The notes beneath the pieces were generated by a model, which was given only the letters and a program-made list of their open reading frames with translations, made no database searches and was not told where the DNA came from. A DNA stretch of 64,000 bases from Symbiobacterium thermophilum IAM 14863 (GTDB taxonomy: Bacteria; Bacillota; Sulfobacillia; Symbiobacteriales; Symbiobacteriaceae). Positions 8,719 through 18,081 of this stretch are shown piece by piece. Where the stretch lies: NCBI RefSeq assembly GCF_000009905.1, contig NC_006177.1, positions 2,728,001 through 2,792,000 of the forward strand. The letters run 5' to 3'. The position numbers were made by a program, and so were the translations under genes. Numbering within the stretch: position 1 is the stretch's first letter; each line of letters begins with the position of its first letter.

Positions 8719-9678
8719 TTGAACGCCAAGGAAGCCGTGTCCCGAGTCATCGGAAACATCGAGCTGGTGGTCGTCGGCAAGCGGCGCGAGATCCAGTACG
8801 TGCTCGTCGCCCTGCTCTGCCAGGGGCACGTGCTCATCGAGGACGTGCCCGGCGTCGGCAAGACCACACTGGTCCGAAGCCTGGCCCGGTCGCTGGGCTG
8901 CGAGTTCCGGCGCATCCAGTTCACCCCCGACCTGCTCCCTTCCGACGTCACGGGGGTGTCGATATACAACCAGAAAACCGGGGAGTTCGAGTTCCGCCCC
9001 GGCCCCATCATGGCTCAGATCATCCTGGCCGACGAGATCAACCGCACCTCGCCCAAGACCCAGTCCGCGCTGCTGGAATGCATGGAGGAGGGGCAGCTGA
9101 CCGTCGACGGCGTCACGCGCCGCCTGCCCCGGCCGTTCCTGGTGCTGGCGACGCAGAACCCCATCGAGTACGAGGGTACCTTCCCGCTGCCGGAGGCGCA
9201 GCTCGACCGGTTCCTGCTGAAGCTGCGGCTCGGCTACCCCTCCCTCCGGGATGAGATGACGGTCGTCGAGCGCTCGCGGCGGCCGCCGCTGGAGGAGCTG
9301 CAGCAGGTGCTCACGGCCGACGAGGTGCTGCGGCTGCAGCAGGCCGTCAAGGACGTACACGTGGACGAATCCGTCCTGGAGTATATCGTGCGGCTCGTAC
9401 AGGCGACCCGGGAGCATCCGGACGTCTACCTGGGCGCCTCGCCCCGGGGCTCCATCGCCCTGTACCGCACCAGCCAGGCCCTCGCCCTGATGCGGGGCCG
9501 CAGCTACGTCACGCCGGACGACGTGAAGGAGATGGCGCCGCTGGTGCTCTCCCACCGGATCATCCTGCGGCCCGAGGCGCAGCTCCGGAGCGGCGGTGCG
9601 GAGGCGCTGGTGAGCGCGCTCCTGCACCAGGTCCCGGTTCCCGCCGGGGTGAGCGGCCATGCAGCCCGGCGGGCATGA
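8719..9678 (+). CDS. moxR: MoxR-family AAA+ ATPase
   Basis: 319 aa from TTG at 8719, placed eight bases after AAGGAGAGG; an earlier TTG at 8713 is too close to that site. Walker A is [10 protein letters not shown] (about residues 42-51), Walker B is ILADEINR, and the sensor-1 and Arg-finger regions follow ([23 protein letters not shown]). MoxR ATPases act as chaperones for vWA/DUF58 partners. The next two genes are DUF58 and a transglutaminase-like membrane protein, overlapping end to start, the standard three-gene module. Confidence 0.93.
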   Translation: MNAKEAVSRVIGNIELVVVGKRREIQYVLVALLCQGHVLIEDVPGVGKTTLVRSLARSLGCEFRRIQFTPDLLPSDVTGVSIYNQKTGEFEFRPGPIMAQIILADEINRTSPKTQSALLECMEEGQLTVDGVTRRLPRPFLVLATQNPIEYEGTFPLPEAQLDRFLLKLRLGYPSLRDEMTVVERSRRPPLEELQQVLTADEVLRLQQAVKDVHVDESVLEYIVRLVQATREHPDVYLGASPRGSIALYRTSQALALMRGRSYVTPDDVKEMAPLVLSHRIILRPEAQLRSGGAEALVSALLHQVPVPAGVSGHAARRA

Positions 9679-10987
9679 GGGGGGCGCGCGGCCCCTGCGC
9701 CGAGCGCGGGAGTGGCGGTTGCCGGCCATGGTCCTGGTCGCTTTCATCGTGGCCCGGCTCGGCGGCGGCCGCCTCCCCTACTTCGTCTTCTACCTCTCGC
9801 TCCTGCTCTGGGCGGGGGCGTGGCTTTACGTCCGGCGCGTGGCCGGGCGCGTCACGGGCTCCGTCACCGTCGACCGACGGAGCCTGGAGGTGGGCGACGA
9901 GATCCCCGTGAAGCTGCGCCTGGAGAACGAGAGCCTCCTTCCCGTCTCCTGGGTCGAGGTGGAGGACGACACGCCGGCGCACCTGCTGGCCAGCGACCGG
10001 CCGCGCCTGGGCACGACCCTGCCCTGGGTGGGCACCTGCATTGTCCACCTCACCCTGACCGCCCGGCGCAGGGGGAAGTGCCGGGTGGGCCCGTTCCGCG
10101 TCCGCATCCGGGACTGGCTGGGGCTCTTCGTGCGGGAGGTCGTGGTGGCGTCCAAGGCGCCCGTGACCATCTACCCCCGGGTCCACCCCATCGACGAGCT
10201 GCCCGTGCCGCTGGCCCAGCCCTTCGGCCCGGTGCGGACCCAGGAGCGGGCGTTCGAGGACCCGTCCAACCCCGCCGACATCCGGCGCTACGTGCCCGGC
10301 GACAACCCCCGCCACATCCACTGGCGCACCTCGGCCCGGATGGGGACGCTCATGGTCCGGCAGCACGAGCTGAACGCCACGACGCAGCTCATCCTGTTCC
10401 CGGACTTCAACCGGGAGGCCAACGTCGATGCCTGCGAAGCCGGCGGCGGCTCCACCGCGGACACGGCCGCGGAGATCGCCGCCTCGCTGGCCGCGCTGGG
10501 GGTCAGGCGCAGGATGGAGACCGGCCTCTTCTGCGTGGGCCAGACCCGCTTCGCCGTCAGCCCCGGCAAGGGCGAGCGGGTGTTCCTGGAGATCATGGAG
10601 GCCCTGGCGCAGGTGGACGCGGCCGGCGACGTCCTGCTGGAGCAGGTGCTGCAGGCGGAGGCCGGGCACCTGGGCGAACGGGCCACGCTGGTGGCCATCA
10701 CCCCGCGCCTCACGCCGGGGCTGGCCGACCGGCTCGTGGCGCTGCGCGCCCGCCACCGGGTCACGCTGATCCTGCTGGACGCCACGACCTTCGCCCCGCC
10801 GGGCTTGGCGCGGAGGCAGATCCGGCGGTCAGATCCGGCGCTGGTCGACCTCCTGGCCCGACGGGGCGTGTGGGTGTACGTGGTGCCGGCGGGCGCCGAT
10901 CTGCGGCGGCTCGATGCCCTGCGCGTGCGTGTGGGAGAGGGGGTGGGTCCGTGGCAACCGCTCGCCCGTCCGCAGGCTACCAGCTAG
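9659..10987 (+). CDS. DUF58 (vWA-like) protein of the MoxR module
   Basis: 442 aa. Two N-terminal membrane helices (about residues 22-60), a beta-sandwich region, then the DUF58 signature [18 protein letters not shown] followed by [10 protein letters not shown]. Its start lies 20 nt inside the end of moxR and its end runs 37 nt into the next gene, so all three are translationally coupled. Thought to be the client or adaptor of MoxR in cell-envelope functions. Confidence 0.9.
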   Translation: MQPGGHEGGARPLRRAREWRLPAMVLVAFIVARLGGGRLPYFVFYLSLLLWAGAWLYVRRVAGRVTGSVTVDRRSLEVGDEIPVKLRLENESLLPVSWVEVEDDTPAHLLASDRPRLGTTLPWVGTCIVHLTLTARRRGKCRVGPFRVRIRDWLGLFVREVVVASKAPVTIYPRVHPIDELPVPLAQPFGPVRTQERAFEDPSNPADIRRYVPGDNPRHIHWRTSARMGTLMVRQHELNATTQLILFPDFNREANVDACEAGGGSTADTAAEIAASLAALGVRRRMETGLFCVGQTRFAVSPGKGERVFLEIMEALAQVDAAGDVLLEQVLQAEAGHLGERATLVAITPRLTPGLADRLVALRARHRVTLILLDATTFAPPGLARRQIRRSDPALVDLLARRGVWVYVVPAGADLRRLDALRVRVGEGVGPWQPLARPQATS

Positions 10988-13218
10988 CGCTGCTCACGTT
11001 CTCGGCGGGGCTGGTGGCCCTGAGCCTGCACTCGCTCAACCAGTTCTGGCGCATGGAGATGCCCGCGGAGCAGATCCTGTTGGTGACGCTGGCCAGCGTG
11101 CTCTGGGGCTGGCTCTGGTGGCGGAGCCGCCCGGCGGGGCTCCTCAGCGCCGCCGGACTGGCGCTCGGCGCGCTCATCGCCGCCCGGAAGATGCCGGCGG
11201 TGGGCCGCTGGGCGATCCGGGCCGCCCAGGAGGGAATCTTCCTGGTCCGGGAACTGGCCGAGGGCAACCTGGGCGCCAGCTTCGGGCCCGCCGTGGGCGT
11301 CGTGCTGATGGTCCTCGCCGGAGTCGGCGCCGGCCTGGTGGTGACCGGTGAGGCGCTGCAGCGCGGCCGTGCCTTCTGGGCCATTGCACTGGGCTTTCTG
11401 CTCTTCGGCACCCAGTGGGCTTGGTACTTCGATCCAGCCCTGAACTACTTCCACGCCTACGTCGTGCTCGCGCTCCTGCTCTGGGTCCTGGCCCAGGCCG
11501 CCCTGCGAGACGCCCGCTGGCGGGCGGAGGCCCGCCACCTGGTGCGGCGTTCCTCGCTGGCCGCGCCGATGGCGGGGGTGCTGAGCGTCGCAATGCTCGC
11601 GGCGGTGCTTCCCGGCGACTTCAAACCGCTGAGCCTGGGGACGCTGGGGCAGCAGCTGCAGAGCGCCATCCCGTCCCTGGAGCAGTTCCGGGGCGGGGGA
11701 GTCGCGTCCGGAGGCGACTTCACGCTGGCCGTCACCGGCTTCTCGCCGGAGATCGGCCGTCTCGGCGGCGCGGTGACCCTGGACGACCGGGTGGCCCTGC
11801 GCATCGCCGTGAGCGGGCCCCTGAGCCAGGCACTGTACGTGCGGGGCGCGGTCTTCCTCACGTACACCGGCGCCACCTGGGAGCCGGGGGACTCGCCGGC
11901 CGTGGCACCCCAGGACGGGCTGCTGCCCTCGCAGATGGGCGAGGAGACCCTGCGGCGCGCTTTCGTCGCGGAGATCACCCCCGTGTTCGGGTTCGGTCGG
12001 ACGATCTTCCACGTGCTGGAGCCCGCCCGGGTCGACGGGCTCGCGCGGTACACCGCCGACGCGGAGGGCAACCTGCGCTCGGCCGCGCCCATCCTGCCCG
12101 GCGTGACGTACGCCGTGACCGCCCGGCTCCCGCTCTACAGCGCCGCGCAGATCCGCGAGACCCCCCGCTTCGACCCCCGAGGCCCGGACACCCCCGAAAT
12201 GGCCCGCTACCTGCAGCTGCCCGAGTTGCCGGAGCGGGTGCACCGGCTGGCCCGGGAGATCGCGGCCGGCCAGGAGCACGCCTACGACCAGGCGGTGGCG
12301 ATCGAGTCCTACCTGCGCCGGATGCGCTACACGCTCACGCCTCCCGCCACGCCGCAGGGGCGCGACTTCGTGGACTACTTCCTTTTCGACCTGCAGGAGG
12401 GCTACTGCACCTACTACGCCTCGGCCATGGTGGTGATGCTGCGCTCCCTGGGCATCCCCGCCCGGTTCGTGGAGGGCTACGCCATCCCCGCCTCCGCGCC
12501 GTTCACCGTCGACGACCGGGGCTGGCGCACGTACGAGGCCCGCAACTCCCAGGCCCACGCCTGGGTGGAGGCCTACTTCCCCGGTTACGGGTGGGTCACG
12601 TTCGACCCGACGCCCCGGGCGGACCTGCCCGTAATCTCCCGGAATGCCTCCCTCGGATCGCCGGGGCTTGACGATCCCGGCCTCACCGACGAGTTCGAAC
12701 CCGGCAACGACACGCTGCCCCAGGCGCCGCGGGCCGAGCAGGAGGTGCCCGAGGCCCCCGACTTCAGCGGGATGACCCCGGGCGACGCCCGGCGGCCCCG
12801 GACCTGGTGGGCCCTCGCGGCCATCGCCGCAGCCGGCCTCGCCCTGCTGGCCGCCCGCGTCCTGGGTCTCCAGGAGCGCTTCCGCTACGCCGACGCCCGG
12901 TCGGTGGTGCAGGAAGCGTGGGAGAAGACCGCCTGGCTCCTGGGCCGGTTCGGACTCGGACGACAGCCGTACCAGACGCCCCTGGAGTACGCGGAGCAGG
13001 TGGCGGCTGCCTTGCCATCGCTGGGGCAGGAGGCCCGGCAGGCGGCCGCGGACTACACCGCCGCCCGCTACGGTCCGCCCGACGACCCGGTGCCCGCGGA
13101 GCACGCACAGCGGGCCCGCGCCTTCTGGCAGCGGGCCAAGGAGGCGCTGGCCGAGGAGTACGGCTGGCGGGTCTACCTCCGGCGGCGGCTGGTGGGGCGA
13201 CGCGGAGGCCGGCCCTGA
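10951..13218 (+). CDS. Membrane transglutaminase-like protein (TgpA family)
   Basis: 755 aa from GTG at 10951 after GAGAGGGGGTGGG. About five membrane helices fill the first 220 residues, followed by an extracytoplasmic region and a transglutaminase core: Cys about 486 in EGYCTYYASAMVVML, His about 536 in NSQAHAWVEAYF, Asp about 552 in VTFDPTP, so the catalytic triad is intact. A further helix near residue 615 is followed by a cytoplasmic DUF4129-like tail. It forms the terminal partner of MoxR-DUF58, probably acting in envelope protein or peptidoglycan processing. The downstream intergenic space carries repeat copy A. Confidence 0.9.
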   Translation: MATARPSAGYQLALLTFSAGLVALSLHSLNQFWRMEMPAEQILLVTLASVLWGWLWWRSRPAGLLSAAGLALGALIAARKMPAVGRWAIRAAQEGIFLVRELAEGNLGASFGPAVGVVLMVLAGVGAGLVVTGEALQRGRAFWAIALGFLLFGTQWAWYFDPALNYFHAYVVLALLLWVLAQAALRDARWRAEARHLVRRSSLAAPMAGVLSVAMLAAVLPGDFKPLSLGTLGQQLQSAIPSLEQFRGGGVASGGDFTLAVTGFSPEIGRLGGAVTLDDRVALRIAVSGPLSQALYVRGAVFLTYTGATWEPGDSPAVAPQDGLLPSQMGEETLRRAFVAEITPVFGFGRTIFHVLEPARVDGLARYTADAEGNLRSAAPILPGVTYAVTARLPLYSAAQIRETPRFDPRGPDTPEMARYLQLPELPERVHRLAREIAAGQEHAYDQAVAIESYLRRMRYTLTPPATPQGRDFVDYFLFDLQEGYCTYYASAMVVMLRSLGIPARFVEGYAIPASAPFTVDDRGWRTYEARNSQAHAWVEAYFPGYGWVTFDPTPRADLPVISRNASLGSPGLDDPGLTDEFEPGNDTLPQAPRAEQEVPEAPDFSGMTPGDARRPRTWWALAAIAAAGLALLAARVLGLQERFRYADARSVVQEAWEKTAWLLGRFGLGRQPYQTPLEYAEQVAAALPSLGQEARQAAADYTAARYGPPDDPVPAEHAQRARAFWQRAKEALAEEYGWRVYLRRRLVGRRGGRP

Positions 13219-13250
13219 GCTGCCCCGGGAGGCGCGCGGGCACGTTGCGG

Positions 13251-13538
13251 GCGAAATGTGCGCCCCCCGCCTCGGCCCCCACGCACATTTCGCCTCGAAC
13301 GAGGGTGTGCCCGCCAGCAAACCTACCCCCCAGGGGTATTACTGAGAGCCCGGGAGGACCGCAAATCCGGGTTCCGCTCGCCTTATCCTGCCCCCGTCTT
13401 CACGAAAGGGGCTCATCACGCGCGAAATGTGCAGTCGTCGGGTCAGTTCCGGTGCACAATGTGCTTCGAACGGCCGCGTGCAGTCGCCATGGGAACCTCT
13501 GGATTGAGCCCGAGTTACCCCTAGGGGTATATTCGCGG
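13251..13538. repeat. Structured intergenic repeat, copy A (two tandem modules)
   Basis: Module A1: GCGAAATGTGC at 13251 pairs with GCACATTTCGC at 13283, then CTCGAACGAGG, then TACCCCCCAGGGGTA at 13324. Module A2: GCGAAATGTGCA at 13422, partner arm TGCACA at 13453, CTTCGAACGG, then the perfect 14-bp palindrome TACCCCTAGGGGTA at 13516. Copy B (43160-43440) has the same four blocks at offsets 0, +31, +73, +172, +203 and +266 against 0, +31, +73, +171, +202 and +265 here, while the spacer sequence differs. The whole of 13219-13644 contains no convincing gene; open frames crossing it are not shared between copies. The function is unknown. Confidence 0.8.
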
Positions 13539-13644
13539 CGCACAGCCCCTCCTGGACCCGCCCCAGAAGGGGAAGGCGCTGCCCAGATGACGGCCCGGCA
13601 CGCAAGGGAGCGGCGCACGTGTGCCCCGGGCAGTCCCCGCCATC

Positions 13645-13688
13645 ATGCGACGAGTCCAGGGTGCCCACGCACCCTGGACTCGTCGCAT
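13645..13688. terminator. Very long perfect hairpin at the thrB 3' end
   Basis: A 20-bp perfect stem (arms 13645-13664 and 13669-13688) closed by CCAC, 18 nt past the thrB stop. There is no T-run on either side, so it may be a terminator/processing stem for thrB and the end of the opposing tgpA transcript. Confidence 0.6.
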
Positions 13689-13705
13689 CCGTTCGTCCCG
13701 TCTCC

Positions 13706-14680
13706 TCAACCCCAGTGCGGCGGCCGGTCCAGCATGTCCTGCTCACGGCCCGGCCCGGACAGCACCCGGGCCCCTTCCCGGGCCAGGTCCATCGTCAGCG
13801 ACCGGGCGTTGCTGCCCGCCCACTGGAAGGCGGCCTCCATCGCCAGCGCCACCGGCTCGGCGGACTCGGCGACGAGGGCGATGACGCTGGGCCCGGCGCC
13901 CGAGAGCGCTACGCCCAGCGCCCCGGCGCTGAGCGCGGCCTCGAAGACCGACCGCATGCCGGGGACCAGCGCGGCCCGGTAGGGCTGGTGCAGCCGGTCC
14001 TGCATCGCCACCCGGAGCAGGTCCGTGCGCCCCTGGGCCACCGCCGCCACCAAGAGGGCGGTGCGGTTCAGGTTGTAGACGGCGTCCCGGAGGCTCACCT
14101 GCGCGGGCAGGACGCCCCGGGACTGCTCGGTCTTCCGGCCCTTGATCTGCACCTCGGGCATGACGACCACGGCCCGCAGCCCCCGGGGCGGCGGAAAGCA
14201 CAGGTACAGCGGCCCCCGGTCCGGGTCCATGCACGACACGGTGAAGCCGCCCAGCAGCGCTGGCGTTACGTTGTCCGGGTGGCCCTCGATGGCCACCGCC
14301 ATGCGCAACAGCTCCTCCCGGTCGAGCCCGGGACCGCCGGTCCGCTTCTGCACCAGGGCGTTGGCGGCCACCAGCCCGCCGACGATCGCGGCGGCGGAGG
14401 AGCCCATGCCCCGCGCCACCGGGATGGCCACCTTCTCCCGGATGAGCAGCCCGTTGGGCTCGTAGCCCAGCCGCTGAAAGACCAGGCGGGCGGCCTGGTA
14501 GACCATGTTGCGCCCCGGGTCCTCCAGGGCGCCCGCCCCGGCCCCCTCCACCTCGATGACCACGTCGTCGATGCCCGTCTCGTCCATCTCGATCACGTTG
14601 CGAAGCTCCAGCGCCACGCCCAGGGTGTCGAACCCCGGCCCCAGGTTGGCGCTGGTCGCCGGCACGCTGACCCTGACCAT
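13706..14680 (-). CDS. thrB: Homoserine kinase
   Basis: ATP-dependent phosphorylation of L-homoserine, the step before threonine synthase. 324 aa, GHMP superfamily: N-terminal VPATSANLGPGFDTLGVAL (motif 1), the ATP loop IPVARGMGSSAAAIVGG (about residues 88-104), and C-terminal motif 3 GVALSGAGPSVIALV. Starts 7 nt after the thrC stop, so thrC and thrB are one operon in the reverse of the common thrB-thrC order. Confidence 0.95.
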   Translation of the reverse strand: MVRVSVPATSANLGPGFDTLGVALELRNVIEMDETGIDDVVIEVEGAGAGALEDPGRNMVYQAARLVFQRLGYEPNGLLIREKVAIPVARGMGSSAAAIVGGLVAANALVQKRTGGPGLDREELLRMAVAIEGHPDNVTPALLGGFTVSCMDPDRGPLYLCFPPPRGLRAVVVMPEVQIKGRKTEQSRGVLPAQVSLRDAVYNLNRTALLVAAVAQGRTDLLRVAMQDRLHQPYRAALVPGMRSVFEAALSAGALGVALSGAGPSVIALVAESAEPVALAMEAAFQWAGSNARSLTMDLAREGARVLSGPGREQDMLDRPPHWG

Positions 14681-14687
14681 GGCGGGC

Positions 14688-15887
14688 TCAGCTCCCGGAG
14701 AGGATCAGCCGCTCCAGCCGGCCGTAGTCGGCGGGCAGCTTCTCAGGCAGCGGCGAAACCCGGATGGCCGTGTCGGGGTCCTTGAGCCCGTGTCCGGTCA
14801 GTACGGCGACGACCTTGGGCCGGCCGCCCCGGCCAGTGAAGGGCCGGTGGGTCGGCACCGGGGCGGGCACGCCGTCGATGAAACCGCCGACCCCGGACAC
14901 ATCGCCGGCACTGCCGGTGCGCCCCTCGAAGTACCCGAGCCGGCACAGCTTGATCAGCCCGGCCACGGAGGCGCAGGAGGCGGGCTCAGCGAAGATGCCC
15001 TCGGTCGCCGCCAGCCGGCGGTAGGCCGCCAGCATCTCCTCGTCCGTCACCGCCCAGAACGCCCCGCCCGACTCCCGGGCCGCGGCCAGCGCCCCGGCGC
15101 GGCTGGCTGGGCGGCCGATCCTGATGGCCGTGCCCACCGTCTGCGGGTCCTCCACCTCGCCGCCGTGCACCAGCGGCGCCGCCCCTGCCGCCTGGAAGCC
15201 CAGCATGCGGGGCAGGAGGGCCCCCGCAGGCGCCCCGCTGGAGCTACAGGACTCGACGGCGCCCACGCCGGCGGCGGCGTACTCCTGGAAGCCCATCCAG
15301 TAGGCGGTGATGTTGCCGGCGTTGCCCACCGGGATCGCCAGGAAATCGGGGTAGCCCCCCAGGGCGTCCACCACCTCGAAGGCGGCGGTCTTCTGCCCCT
15401 GGAGCCGGTACGGGTTGACCGAGTTGACCAGCGCGATCTCCGGGTGCTCCTGGGTCAGGCGGCGCACCAGCCGGAGCCCGTCGTCGAAGTTGCCCTCGAT
15501 CTGAATCGTGCGGGCGCCGTACATCAGCGCCTGGGCGAGCTTGCCCATGGCGACCGCGCCGTCGGGGATGACGACGTAGCAGGGCAGCCCCGCCCGGGCG
15601 GCGTAGGCCGCCGCGGAGGCGCTGGTGTTGCCGGTGGAGGCGCAGATCACCGCCTTCGCCCCCGCCTCGACCGCCTTGGACATGGCGAGGGTCATCCCCC
15701 GGTCCTTGAAGGAGCCGGTGGGGTTCAGCCCCTCGAACTTCAGGTAGAGATCGAGCCCCAGCTCCGCCCCCAGCCGGGGCGCCGGCACCAGCGGGGTGTT
15801 GCCCTCCAGCAGCGTCACCACCGGGGTCCTCTCGCTCACGGGCAGAAAACGTTGGTACTGCCGGATGACACCGTGCCAGCGGGCCAT
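14688..15887 (-). CDS. thrC: Threonine synthase
   Basis: PLP enzyme that converts O-phosphohomoserine to threonine; 399 aa from ATG at 15887, seven bases after GGAGG. A GTG two codons upstream touches the Shine-Dalgarno site and is less likely. The PLP lysine is in [11 protein letters not shown] (about residues 57-67), the phosphate-binding loop is [18 protein letters not shown], and [14 protein letters not shown] follows. Fold type II, class found in Bacillus-like species, without the long N-terminal extension of the E. coli type. About 200 nt separate it from thrS, with no visible T-box of its own. Confidence 0.93.
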   Translation of the reverse strand: MARWHGVIRQYQRFLPVSERTPVVTLLEGNTPLVPAPRLGAELGLDLYLKFEGLNPTGSFKDRGMTLAMSKAVEAGAKAVICASTGNTSASAAAYAARAGLPCYVVIPDGAVAMGKLAQALMYGARTIQIEGNFDDGLRLVRRLTQEHPEIALVNSVNPYRLQGQKTAAFEVVDALGGYPDFLAIPVGNAGNITAYWMGFQEYAAAGVGAVESCSSSGAPAGALLPRMLGFQAAGAAPLVHGGEVEDPQTVGTAIRIGRPASRAGALAAARESGGAFWAVTDEEMLAAYRRLAATEGIFAEPASCASVAGLIKLCRLGYFEGRTGSAGDVSGVGGFIDGVPAPVPTHRPFTGRGGRPKVVAVLTGHGLKDPDTAIRVSPLPEKLPADYGRLERLILSGS

Positions 15888-16089
15888 GCGCACACCTCCG
15901 TCCAGAACGATCCCATCCCCACAGACTGCGCCCGAATCCGCTTCAGGCCTGCGCCCATTCCCGCCGCAGGACGGCGTACATGGTGTGGTCCGTCAGAAAC
16001 CTCCGCCCAACCGCCGCAGGACGGACGGGATGGCTGGGCCCGGACCCGTGTGACCCGGCCCGGGCCCCATCTGACAAGCCGCCCCGGTC
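15888..16089. other. Gap between thrS and thrC, no gene seen
   Basis: About 200 nt. It contains two copies of CCGCCGCAGGACGG 49 nt apart and, on the minus strand just past thrS, GGGCCCGG and CCGGGCCC arms that could form a terminator stem with a 16-nt loop. No T-box motif, promoter or open frame that I can defend. Confidence 0.4.
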
Positions 16090-18045
16090 CTAGTCCCTCG
16101 TCCCGGAGGCCGCCTTGCGGCAGGCCTCATCCATGGCCTTGGAGGCGATCTCCGACTGCGCCAGTGCCAGGAAGTCGGCCAGCGGCATGGGACCCAGGTC
16201 CTTCATGCCCCGGCGGCGCACCGCCACGGCGCCCGCTTCGGCCTCCTTGTCGCCGACGACCAGGATGAAGGGGATCTTCAGCAGCTCCGCCTCGCGGATC
16301 TTGTAACCCACCTTCTCGTTGCGGTAGTCGCCCTCGACCCGCAACCCGGCCTCCTGCAGCTTCGCCACCACCTCGCCCGCGTACGCGTGGTGCCGGTCCG
16401 TGATGGGCAGCACCCGGGCCTGCACCGGGGCCATCCACAGCGGGAAGTTGCCGGCGTAGTGCTCGGTGAGGATACCGATGAACCGCTCCAGCGTGCCCAT
16501 GATCGCCCGGTGGATCATCACCGGCCGGTGCTCCTTGCCGTCCTCGCCGATATAGGTAAGGTCGAACTTGATGGGAAGCTGGAAGTCCAGCTGCACCGTG
16601 GCGCACTGCCACTTGCGGCCCAGGGCGTCGGTGACGTCGAAGTCCAGCTTCGGCCCGTAGAACGCGCCGTCGCCGGGGTTCAGCTTGTAGCTGCGGCCCA
16701 TGCCGTCCAGCGCCCGGGCGAGGGCGGCCTCGGCCTCGTTCCACAGCTCGATGTCGCCCATGAAGTCCTCCGGCCGGGTGGAGAGCTTGATCTCGTACTC
16801 CAGCCCCAGAGTGCCGTAGATGGTGTCCACCAGGCCGATGACCTCCCGGATCTGCTCCTCGATCTGATCCGGCCGCACGAAGAGGTGGGCGTCGTCCTGA
16901 TGGAAGCCCCGCACCCGCAGCAGACCGTGGAGCGTGCCCGAGGCCTCGAAGCGGGAGAGCGGACCGTACTCGGCGATCTTCAGCGGCAGGTCCCGGTAGG
17001 ACCGGATCTGGCTCTTGTACAGCACGCAGTGGCACGGGCAGTTCATCGGCTTGGTGGCGAAGTCCTGGTCCTCCGCCCGGATCTCGAACATGTTCTGCCG
17101 GTAATGCTGCCAGTGGCCCGACGTCTCATACAGCTTGGACGAGACGATCCACGGCGTGCTGACCTCCTCGTACCCCCGGGCCTCCTGCAGCTTCCGGCTC
17201 CAGTTCTCCAGCTCCCGGTAGAGCCGGTAGCCCTTGTCGAGCCAGAAGGCGAAGCCGGGAGCCACCTCCTCGAACCGGTACAGCCCCAGCTCCGGGCCCA
17301 GTCTGCGGTGGTCGCGCCGCCTGGCCTCCTCCAGCCGGAACAGGTAATCCTCCAGGTCTTTCTTCGACTCGAAGGAGGTACCGTAGACCCGCTGGAGCTG
17401 CTTGTTGGCCTGGTTCCCCTCCCAGTAGGCGCCGGCGACGCTCAGCAGCTTAAACGCCTTCACCCGGCCGGTGGAGGGCAGGTGCGGGCCCACGCACAGG
17501 TCGGTGAACTCGCCCTGGGTGTAGATCGACACCACCTCGTCCTCGGGGATCTTGTCGACCAGGAGCACCTTGTAGTCCTCGCCGCGCTCGGCGAAGAACC
17601 GCTTGGCTTCCTCCCGGTCCACCTCCTGGCGGACGATGGGGTAGTCGGCCTCGACGATCTTGGCCATCTCGGCCTCGATCTTCTCCAGGTCCTCCGGCGT
17701 CAGGGGCCGGGGCAGGTCGAAATCGTAGTAGAAGGAGTTTTCCAGGGGCGGGCCGACGGTCAGCTTGGCCTCCGGGAAGAGCCGCTTCACCGCCTGGGCC
17801 ATGATGTGGGTGGAGGTGTGGCGGAAGACCTCGCGGCCCTCCTCATCCTTGAAGGTCAGGACCTGCAGGGTGCAGTCCTTCTCGAGTCGGGCGGACAGGT
17901 CGACGAGCCGGCCGTCCACCTTCGCGGCGAGCGCGGCCTTCGCCAGCCGCGGCCCGATCTGGGCCACCGCCTCGGCAATGGTGATTCCCTGCGGGTACTC
18001 CCGCACGCTGCCGTCCGGCAGGGTCACGTGCACGACGCTGGACAT
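16090..18045 (-). CDS. thrS: Threonyl-tRNA synthetase
   Basis: Charges tRNA-Thr; 651 aa from ATG at 18045 behind AAAGGAG. Layout: TGS domain (about 1-62), editing domain with HTSTHIMAQAVKRLFP, the class II catalytic core with PMNCPCHCVLYKS, SRFEASGTLHGLLRVRGF (motif 2) and PVMIHRAIMGTLERFIGIL (motif 3), and a C-terminal anticodon domain. The open frame reads upstream into the intron because no stop intervenes, but the true start is clear. Expression should be controlled by the T-box leader at 19964-20211, from which the coding start is now separated by a 1.9-kb group II intron. Confidence 0.97.
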   Translation of the reverse strand: MSSVVHVTLPDGSVREYPQGITIAEAVAQIGPRLAKAALAAKVDGRLVDLSARLEKDCTLQVLTFKDEEGREVFRHTSTHIMAQAVKRLFPEAKLTVGPPLENSFYYDFDLPRPLTPEDLEKIEAEMAKIVEADYPIVRQEVDREEAKRFFAERGEDYKVLLVDKIPEDEVVSIYTQGEFTDLCVGPHLPSTGRVKAFKLLSVAGAYWEGNQANKQLQRVYGTSFESKKDLEDYLFRLEEARRRDHRRLGPELGLYRFEEVAPGFAFWLDKGYRLYRELENWSRKLQEARGYEEVSTPWIVSSKLYETSGHWQHYRQNMFEIRAEDQDFATKPMNCPCHCVLYKSQIRSYRDLPLKIAEYGPLSRFEASGTLHGLLRVRGFHQDDAHLFVRPDQIEEQIREVIGLVDTIYGTLGLEYEIKLSTRPEDFMGDIELWNEAEAALARALDGMGRSYKLNPGDGAFYGPKLDFDVTDALGRKWQCATVQLDFQLPIKFDLTYIGEDGKEHRPVMIHRAIMGTLERFIGILTEHYAGNFPLWMAPVQARVLPITDRHHAYAGEVVAKLQEAGLRVEGDYRNEKVGYKIREAELLKIPFILVVGDKEAEAGAVAVRRRGMKDLGPMPLADFLALAQSEIASKAMDEACRKAASGTRD

Positions 18046-18081
18046 CGTGTCAAGCTCCTTTCGCAACAAGTGGTCAGAAAA

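Noticed and set aside
13251-13293. Shared minus-strand peptide FEA-x-CA-x7-HIS in all four repeat modules
   Set aside because: It is produced by the hairpin arms read as codons; flanking frames, starts and stops differ between copies, so coding is unlikely, although equal loop length keeps it worth remembering.
10984-13320. 778-aa minus-strand frame opposite tgpA
   Set aside because: Shadow of the transglutaminase gene; Gly/Arg/Pro/His-rich and without motifs. Its first residues do cross repeat module A1.
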